This document shows positions 42,065-49,716 of a stretch of 64,000 nucleotides of DNA, piece after piece. Source of the DNA: CAIXSC01 sp046349915 (GTDB lineage Bacteria > Planctomycetota > Planctomycetia > Pirellulales > Pirellulaceae). The stretch's first letter is position 1. Each line of letters begins with the position of its first letter. Both the position numbers and the translations under genes were made by a program. Location: the NCBI GenBank assembly GCA_046349915.1, contig JAXMBL010000003.1:1550001-1614000 (forward strand). The letters are read 5' to 3'. Below the pieces are notes generated by a model. That model searched no databases, had not been told where the DNA came from, and saw only the letters and a list, made by a program, of their open reading frames with translations.

Positions 42065-43384
42065 ATGTCCGCCCATCGCAGACGCAAGCTTGCGAAATGT
42101 CTGTGGTCGATCCTGTTCGCGGTAGCCAGTGGCGCGAGCGGACTGCCTGAACTGACTTGTGTGCTGCAGGCCGCGGAAACAATGGCGCCCTGGGAGGGCG
42201 AGCGAAACCCGAAACTCAGAACCGTGTCTGGCAAACTGGTCAATGCTCGCCTGATTAAACTCGACCTGCCCGATTATCTGCTGTTCGACACGGAGGGAAC
42301 GGAGTCGCGCTATTCTTTGGATGAAGTCGTTGAATGGGGGCGTCCCATTGATACGTTCCAAGGCGACATCGTACTGCTGCGTTCCGGGAGTCTCTTGGTC
42401 GTCGACTCGTGGCGTTTGCAGGGGGACCGAATCATCTGCGAGTCGCCGATATGGGGCATCGTCGAGTTGGATCGAGCGATGGTACGCGGTATTGCACGCT
42501 CAGGGGCGCCAACCGAAGTCGAATCACGCGATCGCCAGTGGCGAAATTGGTTGGAAACGGCGTCGGAGCGAGATCAGGTCGCCATCGACAACGGCGACGC
42601 ATTGTCGGGGCGTGTGCTGGGGTGGGTTGAAGATCGAGGAGATGCGGCGGCGCAAGAGGATCCAGGGGGGCGTCGATTACGGATTGAGTTGGCGCACGGG
42701 GAAATCACGGTTCCCGAATCTTCGATTCGCGCCATGATCTTGCGTGGCGAGCCCCGAGCGGCACGCGAGCGTGCGCAGGAGTGGGGGGCTCTGGGGCTCG
42801 CGGACGGTTCGTTGCTCCGAGTGGCGCGGCTCACGCTTAACCAAGATCGTCTTGAAATGCGTTTGCGCGACGGTGCGACGCTGACGGTCGATGCCGCCGT
42901 GCTGTGGCCTGAGACGACCTTTATGCAGCCCTTGCGCTCCGGGACGGTCTATCTTTCTGATCTTGAGCCGCTCGGGTACAAGCACGTTCCGTTCTTGACG
43001 CAAGCGTGGAGTTTTCGGCGCGATGGCAACGTGCTGGGAGCAGGGCTCCGCAGTAGCGGTCGACTCTACTTGCGAGGCTTGGGAATGCATAGCACTTCCC
43101 GCTTGGCCTACGAACTCGCGGGCGAATACCAGCGTTTTCAGGCGGAACTCGCCCTCGATGACGCCGCAGGGAGAAAAGGCAGCGTGTCTTTTCGCGTGTA
43201 TGTGGAGAAAGAGGGGTGGAATGCCGCATACATCAGCCCCACGGTGCGTGGCGGCGATGCGCCGCTGGCCATTGATATCGATGTGACAGACGCTAGACAG
43301 ATGGCGTTGATTATCGACGCCGCCGATCACGGCGACCAACGAGACTACGCGAACTGGCTCAATGCCAGACTTCTCAAAAGATAA
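42065..43384 (+). CDS. Exported protein with a C-terminal NPCBM domain
   Basis: A 439-residue protein. A signal peptide-like N-terminus (KCLWSILFAVASGASGL) is followed by a region of beta strands (about 50-280) with no family I recognise and a C-terminal NPCBM/NEW2-type carbohydrate-binding domain (about 290-439). The domain is recognised by RLYLRGLGMHSTSRLAYEL and the VTDARQMALIIDAADHGDQRDYANWLNARLL ending (I quote GDQRDYANWLNARL). It starts 12 bp after the preceding gene with GAGGGAG upstream, completing a four-gene cluster. A role in binding surface or dietary polysaccharide is inferred from the domain. Confidence 0.87.
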   Translation: MSAHRRRKLAKCLWSILFAVASGASGLPELTCVLQAAETMAPWEGERNPKLRTVSGKLVNARLIKLDLPDYLLFDTEGTESRYSLDEVVEWGRPIDTFQGDIVLLRSGSLLVVDSWRLQGDRIICESPIWGIVELDRAMVRGIARSGAPTEVESRDRQWRNWLETASERDQVAIDNGDALSGRVLGWVEDRGDAAAQEDPGGRRLRIELAHGEITVPESSIRAMILRGEPRAARERAQEWGALGLADGSLLRVARLTLNQDRLEMRLRDGATLTVDAAVLWPETTFMQPLRSGTVYLSDLEPLGYKHVPFLTQAWSFRRDGNVLGAGLRSSGRLYLRGLGMHSTSRLAYELAGEYQRFQAELALDDAAGRKGSVSFRVYVEKEGWNAAYISPTVRGGDAPLAIDIDVTDARQMALIIDAADHGDQRDYANWLNARLLKR

Positions 43385-43455
43385 TTCCAAATCCGCTCAC
43401 CCGGGAATGGGTCTGCTGGTAGTTTTTTCGTCCGGCTGCCCCTGAGGCTGACCAA

Positions 43456-44142
43456 CTAAGTTCCTCGGCGGAATCCATACCATTCCACATGTTTGCGTGG
43501 ACAAAAACGCCAGCCGCGGGCGACGCATAAAGGTTCGAGCCAGACGGCTGTTTGCGTCAGGGATTCCAGGTCCGTTCCTTGGGGCATCAGTAGGACTCGC
43601 GATCGCTCCACTTCGGGAACTGCCTCCAAGTATCGCTCGACTTCGTCGCAATCCTCGGGGTGGTCGATAACGAACTTCAGTTGGTAAGGGTGGCGCGAAA
43701 TCAGTTCGCGAACGACCTGAGGTTGGTGACGAACTCGCTCGTGTCGCGTATGCCATTCGACCGACCGCTCGAGTGAAGGGGTGGAATTCGCAAGCTTCGG
43801 GCTGATCGACATGAGGTCGCACTCGACGTTCAGCAACAGAGTGCCGGCGGTCTCGATGGTGATATGTCGCTCCGCGCTCCGCAATTGTTGACAAATCTCG
43901 ACCATGTCGGCGAATAGCATGGGTTCGCCGCCGGTGATCACGACGTGGCGGCAAGCAAAGGCCAGGGTTGCCGCCACGATCTGCTCGACCGATTGTTCTT
44001 CTCCCTCGGGCGACCAGGATGTGTAAGGAGTGTCGCAGAACCAGCAGCGGAGGTTGCAGCCGCTCGCGCGAACAAAAACGCTGGGCGTACCTGTAAGTAA
44101 GCCTTCCCCTTGCACTGATTGGTAAAGTTCCGCGATACGCAC
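43456..44142 (-). CDS. queE: 7-carboxy-7-deazaguanine synthase
   Basis: Radical SAM enzyme that converts carboxy-tetrahydropterin to 7-carboxy-7-deazaguanine in queuosine synthesis. The cluster motif is CNLRCWFC (Cys29, 33, 36; Cx3Cx2C) inside FVRASGCNLRCWFCDTPYTS, preceded by the family's YQSVQGEGLLTG. GGEPML and a C-terminal MPQGTD block are also typical. I start at the GTG at 44142, behind GGGAGG, giving 228 residues; the frame is open to 44190 but that part is not family-like. It diverges from queF over 77 bp. queC and queD are not in the window. Confidence 0.95.
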   Translation of the reverse strand: MRIAELYQSVQGEGLLTGTPSVFVRASGCNLRCWFCDTPYTSWSPEGEEQSVEQIVAATLAFACRHVVITGGEPMLFADMVEICQQLRSAERHITIETAGTLLLNVECDLMSISPKLANSTPSLERSVEWHTRHERVRHQPQVVRELISRHPYQLKFVIDHPEDCDEVERYLEAVPEVERSRVLLMPQGTDLESLTQTAVWLEPLCVARGWRFCPRKHVEWYGFRRGT

Positions 44143-44219
44143 CCGCCACCTCCCGCCGCCCCTTCTCACATGGGCGCCATGATGCCACAATGCCTAAGAC
44201 ATCGAAAGGAGAGCAGGGG

Positions 44220-44579
44220 ATGAGTAGTGGGTTTCGCGACGAACTGGAGACATTTGACAACCAGTTCCCTGGCCGGGATTACGTGATCGAGATCGTTTGC
44301 CCCGAGTTTACCTCGGTGTGTCCCAAGACGGGACAGCCTGATTTTGGGACGCTCACTTTTCAATACACGCCGGAACGCAAGTGCGTCGAATTGAAGAGCT
44401 TGAAGATGTACTTGCAGAAGTTTCGCAACGAGGGAATCTTCTATGAGAACGTCAGCAATCGGATCATGGACGATTTTGTCGCCGTCGTTGATCCGCGGCG
44501 AGTGAAACTCACCGCCTCCTTCAGTGCTCGGGGGGGCATTACCACCACCGTCACCATTGTTCACGAAAAGGCGAAGTAA
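44220..44579 (+). CDS. queF: NADPH-dependent 7-cyano-7-deazaguanine reductase
   Basis: T-fold enzyme that reduces preQ0 to preQ1 in the queuosine pathway. The short (type I, single-domain) form is shown by CPEFTSVCPKTGQPDFG, where the second Cys (Cys34) corresponds to the thioimide-forming residue. SLKMYLQKFRNEG and the C-terminal FSARGGI also match. I start at the ATG at 44220 behind AGGAG (119 residues). An ATG at 44190 without a binding site would add ten. Typical type I members are 130-165 residues, so this one is compact. It is divergently paired with queE. Confidence 0.95.
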   Translation: MSSGFRDELETFDNQFPGRDYVIEIVCPEFTSVCPKTGQPDFGTLTFQYTPERKCVELKSLKMYLQKFRNEGIFYENVSNRIMDDFVAVVDPRRVKLTASFSARGGITTTVTIVHEKAK

Positions 44580-44662
44580 GTCGCTCGCCCCGCTCGTCGA
44601 AAGGATTGGCGCTTTTCGCCAATCCACCGCGGGGCCAATCCGCTTTTTTGCCAATTCGCAGT

Positions 44663-46090
44663 TTAGCCGAGTCTTTGGCGCAGTTCGCTGACGATGTCAT
44701 ACATGGCGTCGAGATACGATTGCGCTTCATCGAGCGGCATCACTAGCGGCGGGCTGATGCGGATGACCTTACCTGCCAGCGGGCCGAGTAGATGGATGGC
44801 TCGCCCTTGGCGATCCCCCAAATAGCACGCTCGCACGATCTCAACGGCCACTTGATCGGCCGTTAGTTCTCCTGCCGCTTGGCATTCGATGCCCCATACC
44901 GTCCCTTCGCCACGAACACTGCCCACCAAGCCAGTTTGTTTCAGGCGGACCAGCCCCTGTTCGATGACTGCGGAAAGGCGTTTGCCTTGAGCGATGACGT
45001 CACGTCCCTCGAATTCATCGAGTGTCGCGAGCACTGAGGCGCTCGAGAGCGGATTCGCGGACCAAGTGTCGGAACCCTCGCCGTACTTCAGGGCGCCGAA
45101 TACGTCGGCGCGGCCCACGGCGGCGCTCACGGGAATTCCATTGCCGAGACCCTTGCCCAGGCAAACGATGTCGGGCTCGATGCCGTAATGGGTGTAGGCG
45201 TACATCGGGCCGGTGCGGCCAAAATTGGCCTGAATCTCATCCAGAATGAACACCAGATCATGCTCGCGACAGAACCGTTCGAGCAACTGGAGGTATTGTG
45301 GTTGAGGGTGATACGAGCCGCCGCCGCCCAGGTAGGGCTCGGTGATAATCGCACACAACCGATCGCCATGCTCGGCGGCGATCGCTTGTAACTCGCGAGC
45401 ATAAGTGGTCAAGTCGAGTGGTTGCTGACGGCGTTCCAAGTCGCGGCACTCGTCCATGGGAAAGCTGATGAACTTAACGCGAGGATCGCGTTCGGGGTCA
45501 TGTTCCGTGCCGGTTACGGCGCCGGCGAGTCCTTTCTTGCCGTGGAACCCACGGCGGGTGGCCAGGATCAAGTCGCGTCCTGGCTTGCGTTTCATGGCGG
45601 CCCATAGCGCCTTTTGCACGGCTTCGCTGCCGCTCGCCGCCCACAGCACTTGTTCCATGCGAGCGCCGCCCGGTTCGCCTCGCATATTTGCCAGCAACCG
45701 TTCGCAGGCCAGGACTTCGAGTTCCGTGATGGCGTTATAAGCGGTCAGGGGGACTGCCGAGTAAAACTCGCCGTCGCCCGTGGGGTTAGCGACCCCGAGA
45801 TAGTCGAGAACCCTTTGCCACCAGCGGGCTGGGTTGTGGCCCAGATTGGCCACTAGCACGCCTGAAGTGAAGTCCGCCAGTTTCCTGCCATCCGAAGTCC
45901 AATGGTAAGAACCAGCGCTCTTGGCGAACACCGCCAACGAAGGAGTGAAGGTTCGTAAGCAAGTCGGTTCGGTCTGACCGAGGCGTCGACGCCACTGGTT
46001 GGCATCGGGCTCAGATGGATGCTCAATGGCAACGACAGGGGAAGGTTGAGCGGATTTGGGGCTAGATTGGGCGGGCGTGACGACAGACAT
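44663..46090 (-). CDS. Class III pyridoxal-phosphate aminotransferase
   Basis: Fold type I aminotransferase, 475 residues. Visible are the cofactor loop AASGSEAVQKAL, the acidic FILDEIQANFGRTG block, the Schiff-base Lys in CLGKGLGNGIPVSAAVG and the WSANPLSSASVLATLDE region. The N-terminal 30 residues are Ser/Pro-rich. Class III members act on 4-aminobutyrate, ornithine, beta-alanine and similar omega-amines, and the specificity here cannot be resolved. The ATG at 46090 has CGGAG upstream. The Gfo/Idh gene precedes it on the same strand with 129 bp between them. Confidence 0.92.
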   Translation of the reverse strand: MSVVTPAQSSPKSAQPSPVVAIEHPSEPDANQWRRRLGQTEPTCLRTFTPSLAVFAKSAGSYHWTSDGRKLADFTSGVLVANLGHNPARWWQRVLDYLGVANPTGDGEFYSAVPLTAYNAITELEVLACERLLANMRGEPGGARMEQVLWAASGSEAVQKALWAAMKRKPGRDLILATRRGFHGKKGLAGAVTGTEHDPERDPRVKFISFPMDECRDLERRQQPLDLTTYARELQAIAAEHGDRLCAIITEPYLGGGGSYHPQPQYLQLLERFCREHDLVFILDEIQANFGRTGPMYAYTHYGIEPDIVCLGKGLGNGIPVSAAVGRADVFGALKYGEGSDTWSANPLSSASVLATLDEFEGRDVIAQGKRLSAVIEQGLVRLKQTGLVGSVRGEGTVWGIECQAAGELTADQVAVEIVRACYLGDRQGRAIHLLGPLAGKVIRISPPLVMPLDEAQSYLDAMYDIVSELRQRLG

Positions 46091-46219
46091 GTCGAATCTC
46101 CGTGCGGAGTCGCAAGGTGGGAAAAAAGTCGGAGTGCGGTAGGCGTTGAGGGTTTCGGAGGATTGGGGATGACGGGGCCAAGGGCAACAGGGGAGTGAGT
46201 GAAAACGCGAGACGAATCG

Positions 46220-47518
46220 CTACACCCGCGGGCCGTACAGGACTTGCGGTTCCGCCGCCCCCGGTTCGTAGAGGACAAGGCCGCCGTTCGCGTTGTTCAC
46301 GTGCACCACGCAATTTGGTTTCCCTTGAGCGTGAGCAGCCAGGATTGCTTCCATGGCTTGGACGGCTGCCACTACCTGCCGTTCCGCGGACAAATCGTTG
46401 TAGGCAAGGGCCTGCATCGCTGTCAGACGGTCGGCTCGTTGGTCCGCGGGGCCGCCGAATTCGACGTACGCCACTTCCCTCACGAACTGTTCCAGCACTT
46501 CGATGCCGTAGCCTCGTTGAGCACGTTCGCCGGTGGGTTCCACGAACCGACCGTTGTAATGGTTGTTCATGGTGGTCTTGATCGTGAAGGGAGTCTGACC
46601 TTCAATCGTGCACTCGACGCCCCGCTTGCGACTGTGTGAATTCCAGACGCCGTTGTCAAAGCGGAACTGCACTTCCTGTTCGACGTAACCAGGGAAATTG
46701 TCTGGAGTTACCCAACTGGTGTGAATGTCGAAGGCCGCTTCGCGACCGTCTTGATATTGGTAGATCAATCGGAGTTGCGTCGAGTCCCACGTGGGGCCGT
46801 TGGCGGGCCCAACGAGGCCGCGCTGGCCTGTGCAGGCGACGCCAATGAGTCTGCCGCCGAAGGTGAAGTCGATCAGTTTGATGTAGTGGACCGCGACGTA
46901 AGTGCCAGGGTTGCGTCCCACGATCCACTCAGCGAACTGGGAACCCGAGATCTGTTTGGGTTCGAGCAGCGAGCAATAGCCGTTGTTGACATGCTGAAGC
47001 TGACCATCGTGGACGAACGTGCGCAGCTTCTTGTGGTCGGGGTCGAACAGTTTGTGGTACACGACCTTCGCGAGCACGTTTTTTTTTCGAGCCAAATCAG
47101 TCAAGTCGTCGAGTTCCGCGAGCGACAGGACCGAGGGCTTTTCCAGCAGCAGGTGTTTGCCGGCCTCCAGCACCGCCTTCGACGACTCGAAGTGCCGATC
47201 ATCAGGGGTCGCCACGCAGACGAAATCGACCGGGGCGTTCAGCAATTGCCGAGTGGCATCAGGCTCGCGAAAGCTCTGAAAATCGGCGATCTTGCCGGTC
47301 GAGGCTGCTTTATAAGCGTCGGCGCGACCTCCGGTTTTGCTCGCCACCGCGGCCAATTCCACTTCGCAAAGTCCGAACCGGCGGTCGTACAGACCATGCC
47401 GATGGACATTTTCAAAGAACGGCCTGTAGGTTTCGTCAAAGATCATCCCCATGCCGACCATGCCAGCACGAAGACGATGGGTCGCAAGAGTGCGGATTGG
47501 GAGGGTGGTGTCTGTCAT
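46220..47518 (-). CDS. Gfo/Idh/MocA-family oxidoreductase
   Basis: NAD(P)-dependent sugar or inositol dehydrogenase-type protein, 432 residues. The N-terminal Rossmann domain has RAGMVGMGMIFDETYRPFF and FVCVATPDDRHFESSKAVLEAGKHLLLEKPSV, where the final EKP is the catalytic Lys-Pro motif. The C-terminal dimerisation domain follows to the end. The substrate is unknown. It diverges from the TIM-barrel epimerase gene across 140 bp. The pairing of a Gfo/Idh protein with a sugar-phosphate epimerase-like protein is common in planctomycete carbohydrate loci, an inference from memory. Confidence 0.92.
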   Translation of the reverse strand: MTDTTLPIRTLATHRLRAGMVGMGMIFDETYRPFFENVHRHGLYDRRFGLCEVELAAVASKTGGRADAYKAASTGKIADFQSFREPDATRQLLNAPVDFVCVATPDDRHFESSKAVLEAGKHLLLEKPSVLSLAELDDLTDLARKKNVLAKVVYHKLFDPDHKKLRTFVHDGQLQHVNNGYCSLLEPKQISGSQFAEWIVGRNPGTYVAVHYIKLIDFTFGGRLIGVACTGQRGLVGPANGPTWDSTQLRLIYQYQDGREAAFDIHTSWVTPDNFPGYVEQEVQFRFDNGVWNSHSRKRGVECTIEGQTPFTIKTTMNNHYNGRFVEPTGERAQRGYGIEVLEQFVREVAYVEFGGPADQRADRLTAMQALAYNDLSAERQVVAAVQAMEAILAAHAQGKPNCVVHVNNANGGLVLYEPGAAEPQVLYGPRV

Positions 47519-47658
47519 AGGCGTTTAGGATAACGCAGGCGTCGGCGGTTCGCCAGACAAGTGAGGCGGGGGAGGGTGGCGGACCTCTTGCGGGCCGTGT
47601 CGTCGAGTCCCACAATGACGGATCTATTTTGAGTCCTTCGACGACGAGGTAACGCCCC

Positions 47659-48672
47659 ATGTCCGACACCCCCCGAGTCATCTTGTCTGGTTTCGCCGAC
47701 GAGGCCGCCAACCAAAAGACGGCCGAACAGCAGTTCGTCGCCTTCGCCGCCGCCGGACTTCAGTACTACTCGCTGCGCTTCATCGACGCGGGCCACGGCG
47801 TCAAGAACGTCATGCAGCTGACGAAGCAGGAAATCACCAAGATCCGCCATCTTGAGGATGAGTATGGACTCAATGTGGCTTCCATCGGTTCGCCGATCGG
47901 CAAGGTCAAATTGCTGGACGTCGACGATGGGTCCAAGAACCGGTTCGTTCCCTTCCCCCAGTATCTCGCCGATGAAGTGAACCGAGTTTGTGAGTTGGCG
48001 CACGCATTCGAGACGAAGCTGATCCGCGGGTTTTCCTTCTATCACCCGCGGGGCACGGACCCTCGCGACCACTTGCCGCAGGTGGTGGATCAACTGGGGC
48101 AAATCGCTGAAGTCTGTCATCGCAGCGACCTCACCTTCGGCTTGGAAGTCGAGGCGAATCTGGTGGGGCAAAACGGCCCCTTGATGGCCGAGATTCATCG
48201 TTTGGTCGATCACCCCGCGCTGGTGCTGATTTTCGACGCGGGCAATATCGTCACTCAGGGCTTTGCGTCGGATGAAGTGCTGCAGCACTATCGAGTGATG
48301 AAGGACGGATTGGGTTGGATGCACATCAAGGATTACCGGCATCCGACGCCGATGCAGAAGACCAGTCACGTCGACGAAGAGGCGCTGAAGCATTTTGTGC
48401 CGGCGGATATCGGCGACAGCGGCCATGAAGCAATTTTGCGAGATTTTCGCGAATACTTGCCCGCGCTCGAACGCCGCTTGACTCGCCGCGGCATCCCTGG
48501 CGTCTTTCTCGATCTAGAACCGCACGTGAAGGGTGGCGGCCAGTTCGGTGGCTTTAGCGGCCCCGATGGGTTTGGCGTCGCCCTGCGCGGCCTGTGCCGG
48601 CTACTGGACTACGTCGGGATCGAATACCACCTGCGCGATTTCGAGGATGTTCGGGCTGCTCGCGGTTTCTAA
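47659..48672 (+). CDS. TIM-barrel sugar isomerase/epimerase-like protein (AP endonuclease 2 fold)
   Basis: A 337-residue xylose-isomerase-like barrel. Probable metal ligands lie at the strand ends: FGLEVEANLVGQNG (Glu), LIFDAGN (Asp), MHIKDYRHPTP (His and Asp) and a C-terminal FLDLEPHVKGGG (Glu). The N-terminus is LSGFADEAANQKTAEQQFVAF, typical of this group. The ATG at 47659 has GAGG upstream. A sugar epimerase or isomerase reaction is likely but unspecified. It is divergent from the Gfo/Idh gene and is followed by 434 bp of non-coding DNA before the TraR/DksA gene. Confidence 0.88.
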   Translation: MSDTPRVILSGFADEAANQKTAEQQFVAFAAAGLQYYSLRFIDAGHGVKNVMQLTKQEITKIRHLEDEYGLNVASIGSPIGKVKLLDVDDGSKNRFVPFPQYLADEVNRVCELAHAFETKLIRGFSFYHPRGTDPRDHLPQVVDQLGQIAEVCHRSDLTFGLEVEANLVGQNGPLMAEIHRLVDHPALVLIFDAGNIVTQGFASDEVLQHYRVMKDGLGWMHIKDYRHPTPMQKTSHVDEEALKHFVPADIGDSGHEAILRDFREYLPALERRLTRRGIPGVFLDLEPHVKGGGQFGGFSGPDGFGVALRGLCRLLDYVGIEYHLRDFEDVRAARGF

Positions 48673-48686
48673 TTGGCCCCCTCCCC

Positions 48687-48700
48687 GCGAACCCGTTCGC
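48687..48700 (+). terminator. Short hairpin behind the epimerase gene
   Basis: GCGAA (48687-48691) pairs with TTCGC (48696-48700) around CCCG, 15 bp after the stop. A weak terminator candidate without a T-tract. Confidence 0.25.
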
Positions 48701-48722
48701 CCCTGCCTTGTCTTTCGGGGTA

Positions 48723-48773
48723 GCCCAGGCGGCATTTTTTGCCAAATCGGCATCTTCTACTGGATGCCTGGGC
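48723..48773. other. Nested inverted repeat in the spacer before the TraR/DksA gene
   Basis: GCCCAGGC (48723-48730) and GCCTGGGC (48766-48773) are perfect 8-bp complements. Directly inside the left arm is the small hairpin GGCA-TTTTT-TGCC (48731-48743). It lies just before a promoter-like sequence, so it may be an operator, a terminator of the upstream gene or a cruciform. Confidence 0.35.
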
Positions 48774-48778
48774 CGGAT

Positions 48779-48807
48779 TTGACGATTAACGAAACACCTC
48801 CTTTAGT
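48779..48807 (+). promoter_or_regulatory. Candidate promoter of the TraR/DksA gene
   Basis: TTGACG at 48779-48784, a 17 bp spacer and TTTAGT at 48802-48807 (four of six -10 positions). Transcription would start about 290 bp before the gene, leaving a long leader. Confidence 0.38.
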
Positions 48808-48810
48808 GCA

Positions 48811-49011
48811 GCAGAGGCAAAGTCTGCGGCCTGTTCTTCACGGCGACGTGGAGAAAGTTCGCAAATGCTTCGCTAGAGGGGTGTTGCGCTGTGGCTCTCG
48901 GATTGGGAGCGAGATTCCGTAGGTTGCGCATTTCGCGACCTTTATGGGGATCGCAAGCGTATTAGTACTGGGGTCGGCAGCCTTTTCCGCGACTGGCGAG
49001 AGAAGGTCGCC
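48811..49011 (+). promoter_or_regulatory. Long leader with a series of predicted hairpins
   Basis: Five stems can be drawn in order: GCAGA/TCTGC (48811-48827); TTCTTCACG/CGTGGAGAA with one G-U and a GCGA tetraloop (48834-48855); GCTCTC/GGGAGC with one G-U (48894-48910); AGGTTGCG/CGCGACCT with one G-U (48921-48941); GGCGA/TCGCC (48995-49011). The second and fourth are strong. No start-to-stop frame of protein-like quality fills this stretch. It does not match tmRNA, RNase P or SRP RNA signatures that I know. The rest of 48673-49106 shows nothing I can name. Confidence 0.4.
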
Positions 49012-49106
49012 GTCGGGGCGAACACGAGGTCCTTTACCAGGCGCAAGCCGATGGACGGTCCGAGGTCGCGAGCAAGCTTCCTTAAACCGTCGCCATGGGG
49101 ACAAAG

Positions 49107-49553
49107 ATGACACGGAAAGAATCGTTGAGCAGCCTGCGACAGATTCTCATCAAGCGGCGCGACGCGCTGCGTCGAGCCTTGGCGGGTGACTTGAGCCTTC
49201 TCAAGGAACTGCGGGGGCAGTCGACGGGCGACGTCATTGACGCGGCGCTCGATTCGGCGCAAGACGAACTCAGTTCGGTCTTGGCGGAAGTTGAAAGCCG
49301 CGAACTGGCGAGCATCGAAAATGCTCTGGAGCGGATGCGGGAAGGCGATTACGGTTGCTGCGAGATCTGCGAGCAGCCGATTCCGCTCGCACGCCTCCAG
49401 GCCTTGCCCTACGCGACCACCTGCATCAATTGTCAGCGCGAAGCGGAAAAAGCGGGCGGGCGAGGCCGCGGCGGGCCTGCCATGTCACGACTTTTCGATT
49501 CGTTCAGCGACTCCGATTCCAGCTCGAACGATGTGGAAATCGACGTGTCGTAG
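49107..49553 (+). CDS. TraR/DksA-family zinc-finger protein
   Basis: A 148-residue helical protein with the C4 zinc finger CCEICEQPIPLARLQALPYA followed by TTCINC (Cys-x2-Cys, 17 residues, Cys-x2-Cys). Helices resembling the DksA coiled coil precede it (SLRQILIKRRDALRRALAGD to VLAEVESRELASIENAL). DksA proteins bind RNA polymerase in its secondary channel and mediate the stringent response; whether this member does so is unknown. Its C-terminal tail is Ser/Asp-rich. I start at the ATG at 49107, with GGGGA six bases upstream; the ATG at 49095 lacks a site. Confidence 0.88.
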   Translation: MTRKESLSSLRQILIKRRDALRRALAGDLSLLKELRGQSTGDVIDAALDSAQDELSSVLAEVESRELASIENALERMREGDYGCCEICEQPIPLARLQALPYATTCINCQREAEKAGGRGRGGPAMSRLFDSFSDSDSSSNDVEIDVS

Positions 49554-49582
49554 GATGTGACGCGGGACCGTGCTGGGGCCTC

Positions 49583-49616
49583 CCTGTAGCAACAGGATTC
49601 GTCCACGCAGTGGACG
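49583..49616 (+). other. Two adjacent small hairpins before the HtrA gene
   Basis: CCTGT/ACAGG (49583-49596, loop AGCA) and CGTCCAC/GTGGACG (49600-49616, loop GCA) lie in the 163 bp between the TraR/DksA gene and the protease gene. The second is a perfect 7-bp stem. They may end the first transcript or belong to the leader of the second. Confidence 0.35.
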
Positions 49617-49716
49617 GAGTTTCGGTTGAGCGAGGAGCGCCCCACGCGAGTGTCGCTGGCAAACTCGGCTCGGACTTGCGTCGCATGTCGCTTGGCGTGA
49701 CCCATGGTGTGCACCC

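Noticed and set aside
43399..43426. Terminator ACCC-GGGT followed by a T-run behind the NPCBM gene
   Set aside because: Only four pairs, and the TTTTTT lies more than ten bases after the stem.
43397..44260. 287-codon frame overlapping queE
   Set aside because: Shadow of queE in another frame on the same strand; no family features and it would run into queF.
47515..48426. 303-codon frame antisense to the TIM-barrel epimerase
   Set aside because: The sense frame has clear metal-ligand motifs and a ribosome binding site; the antisense frame mirrors its codon periodicity.
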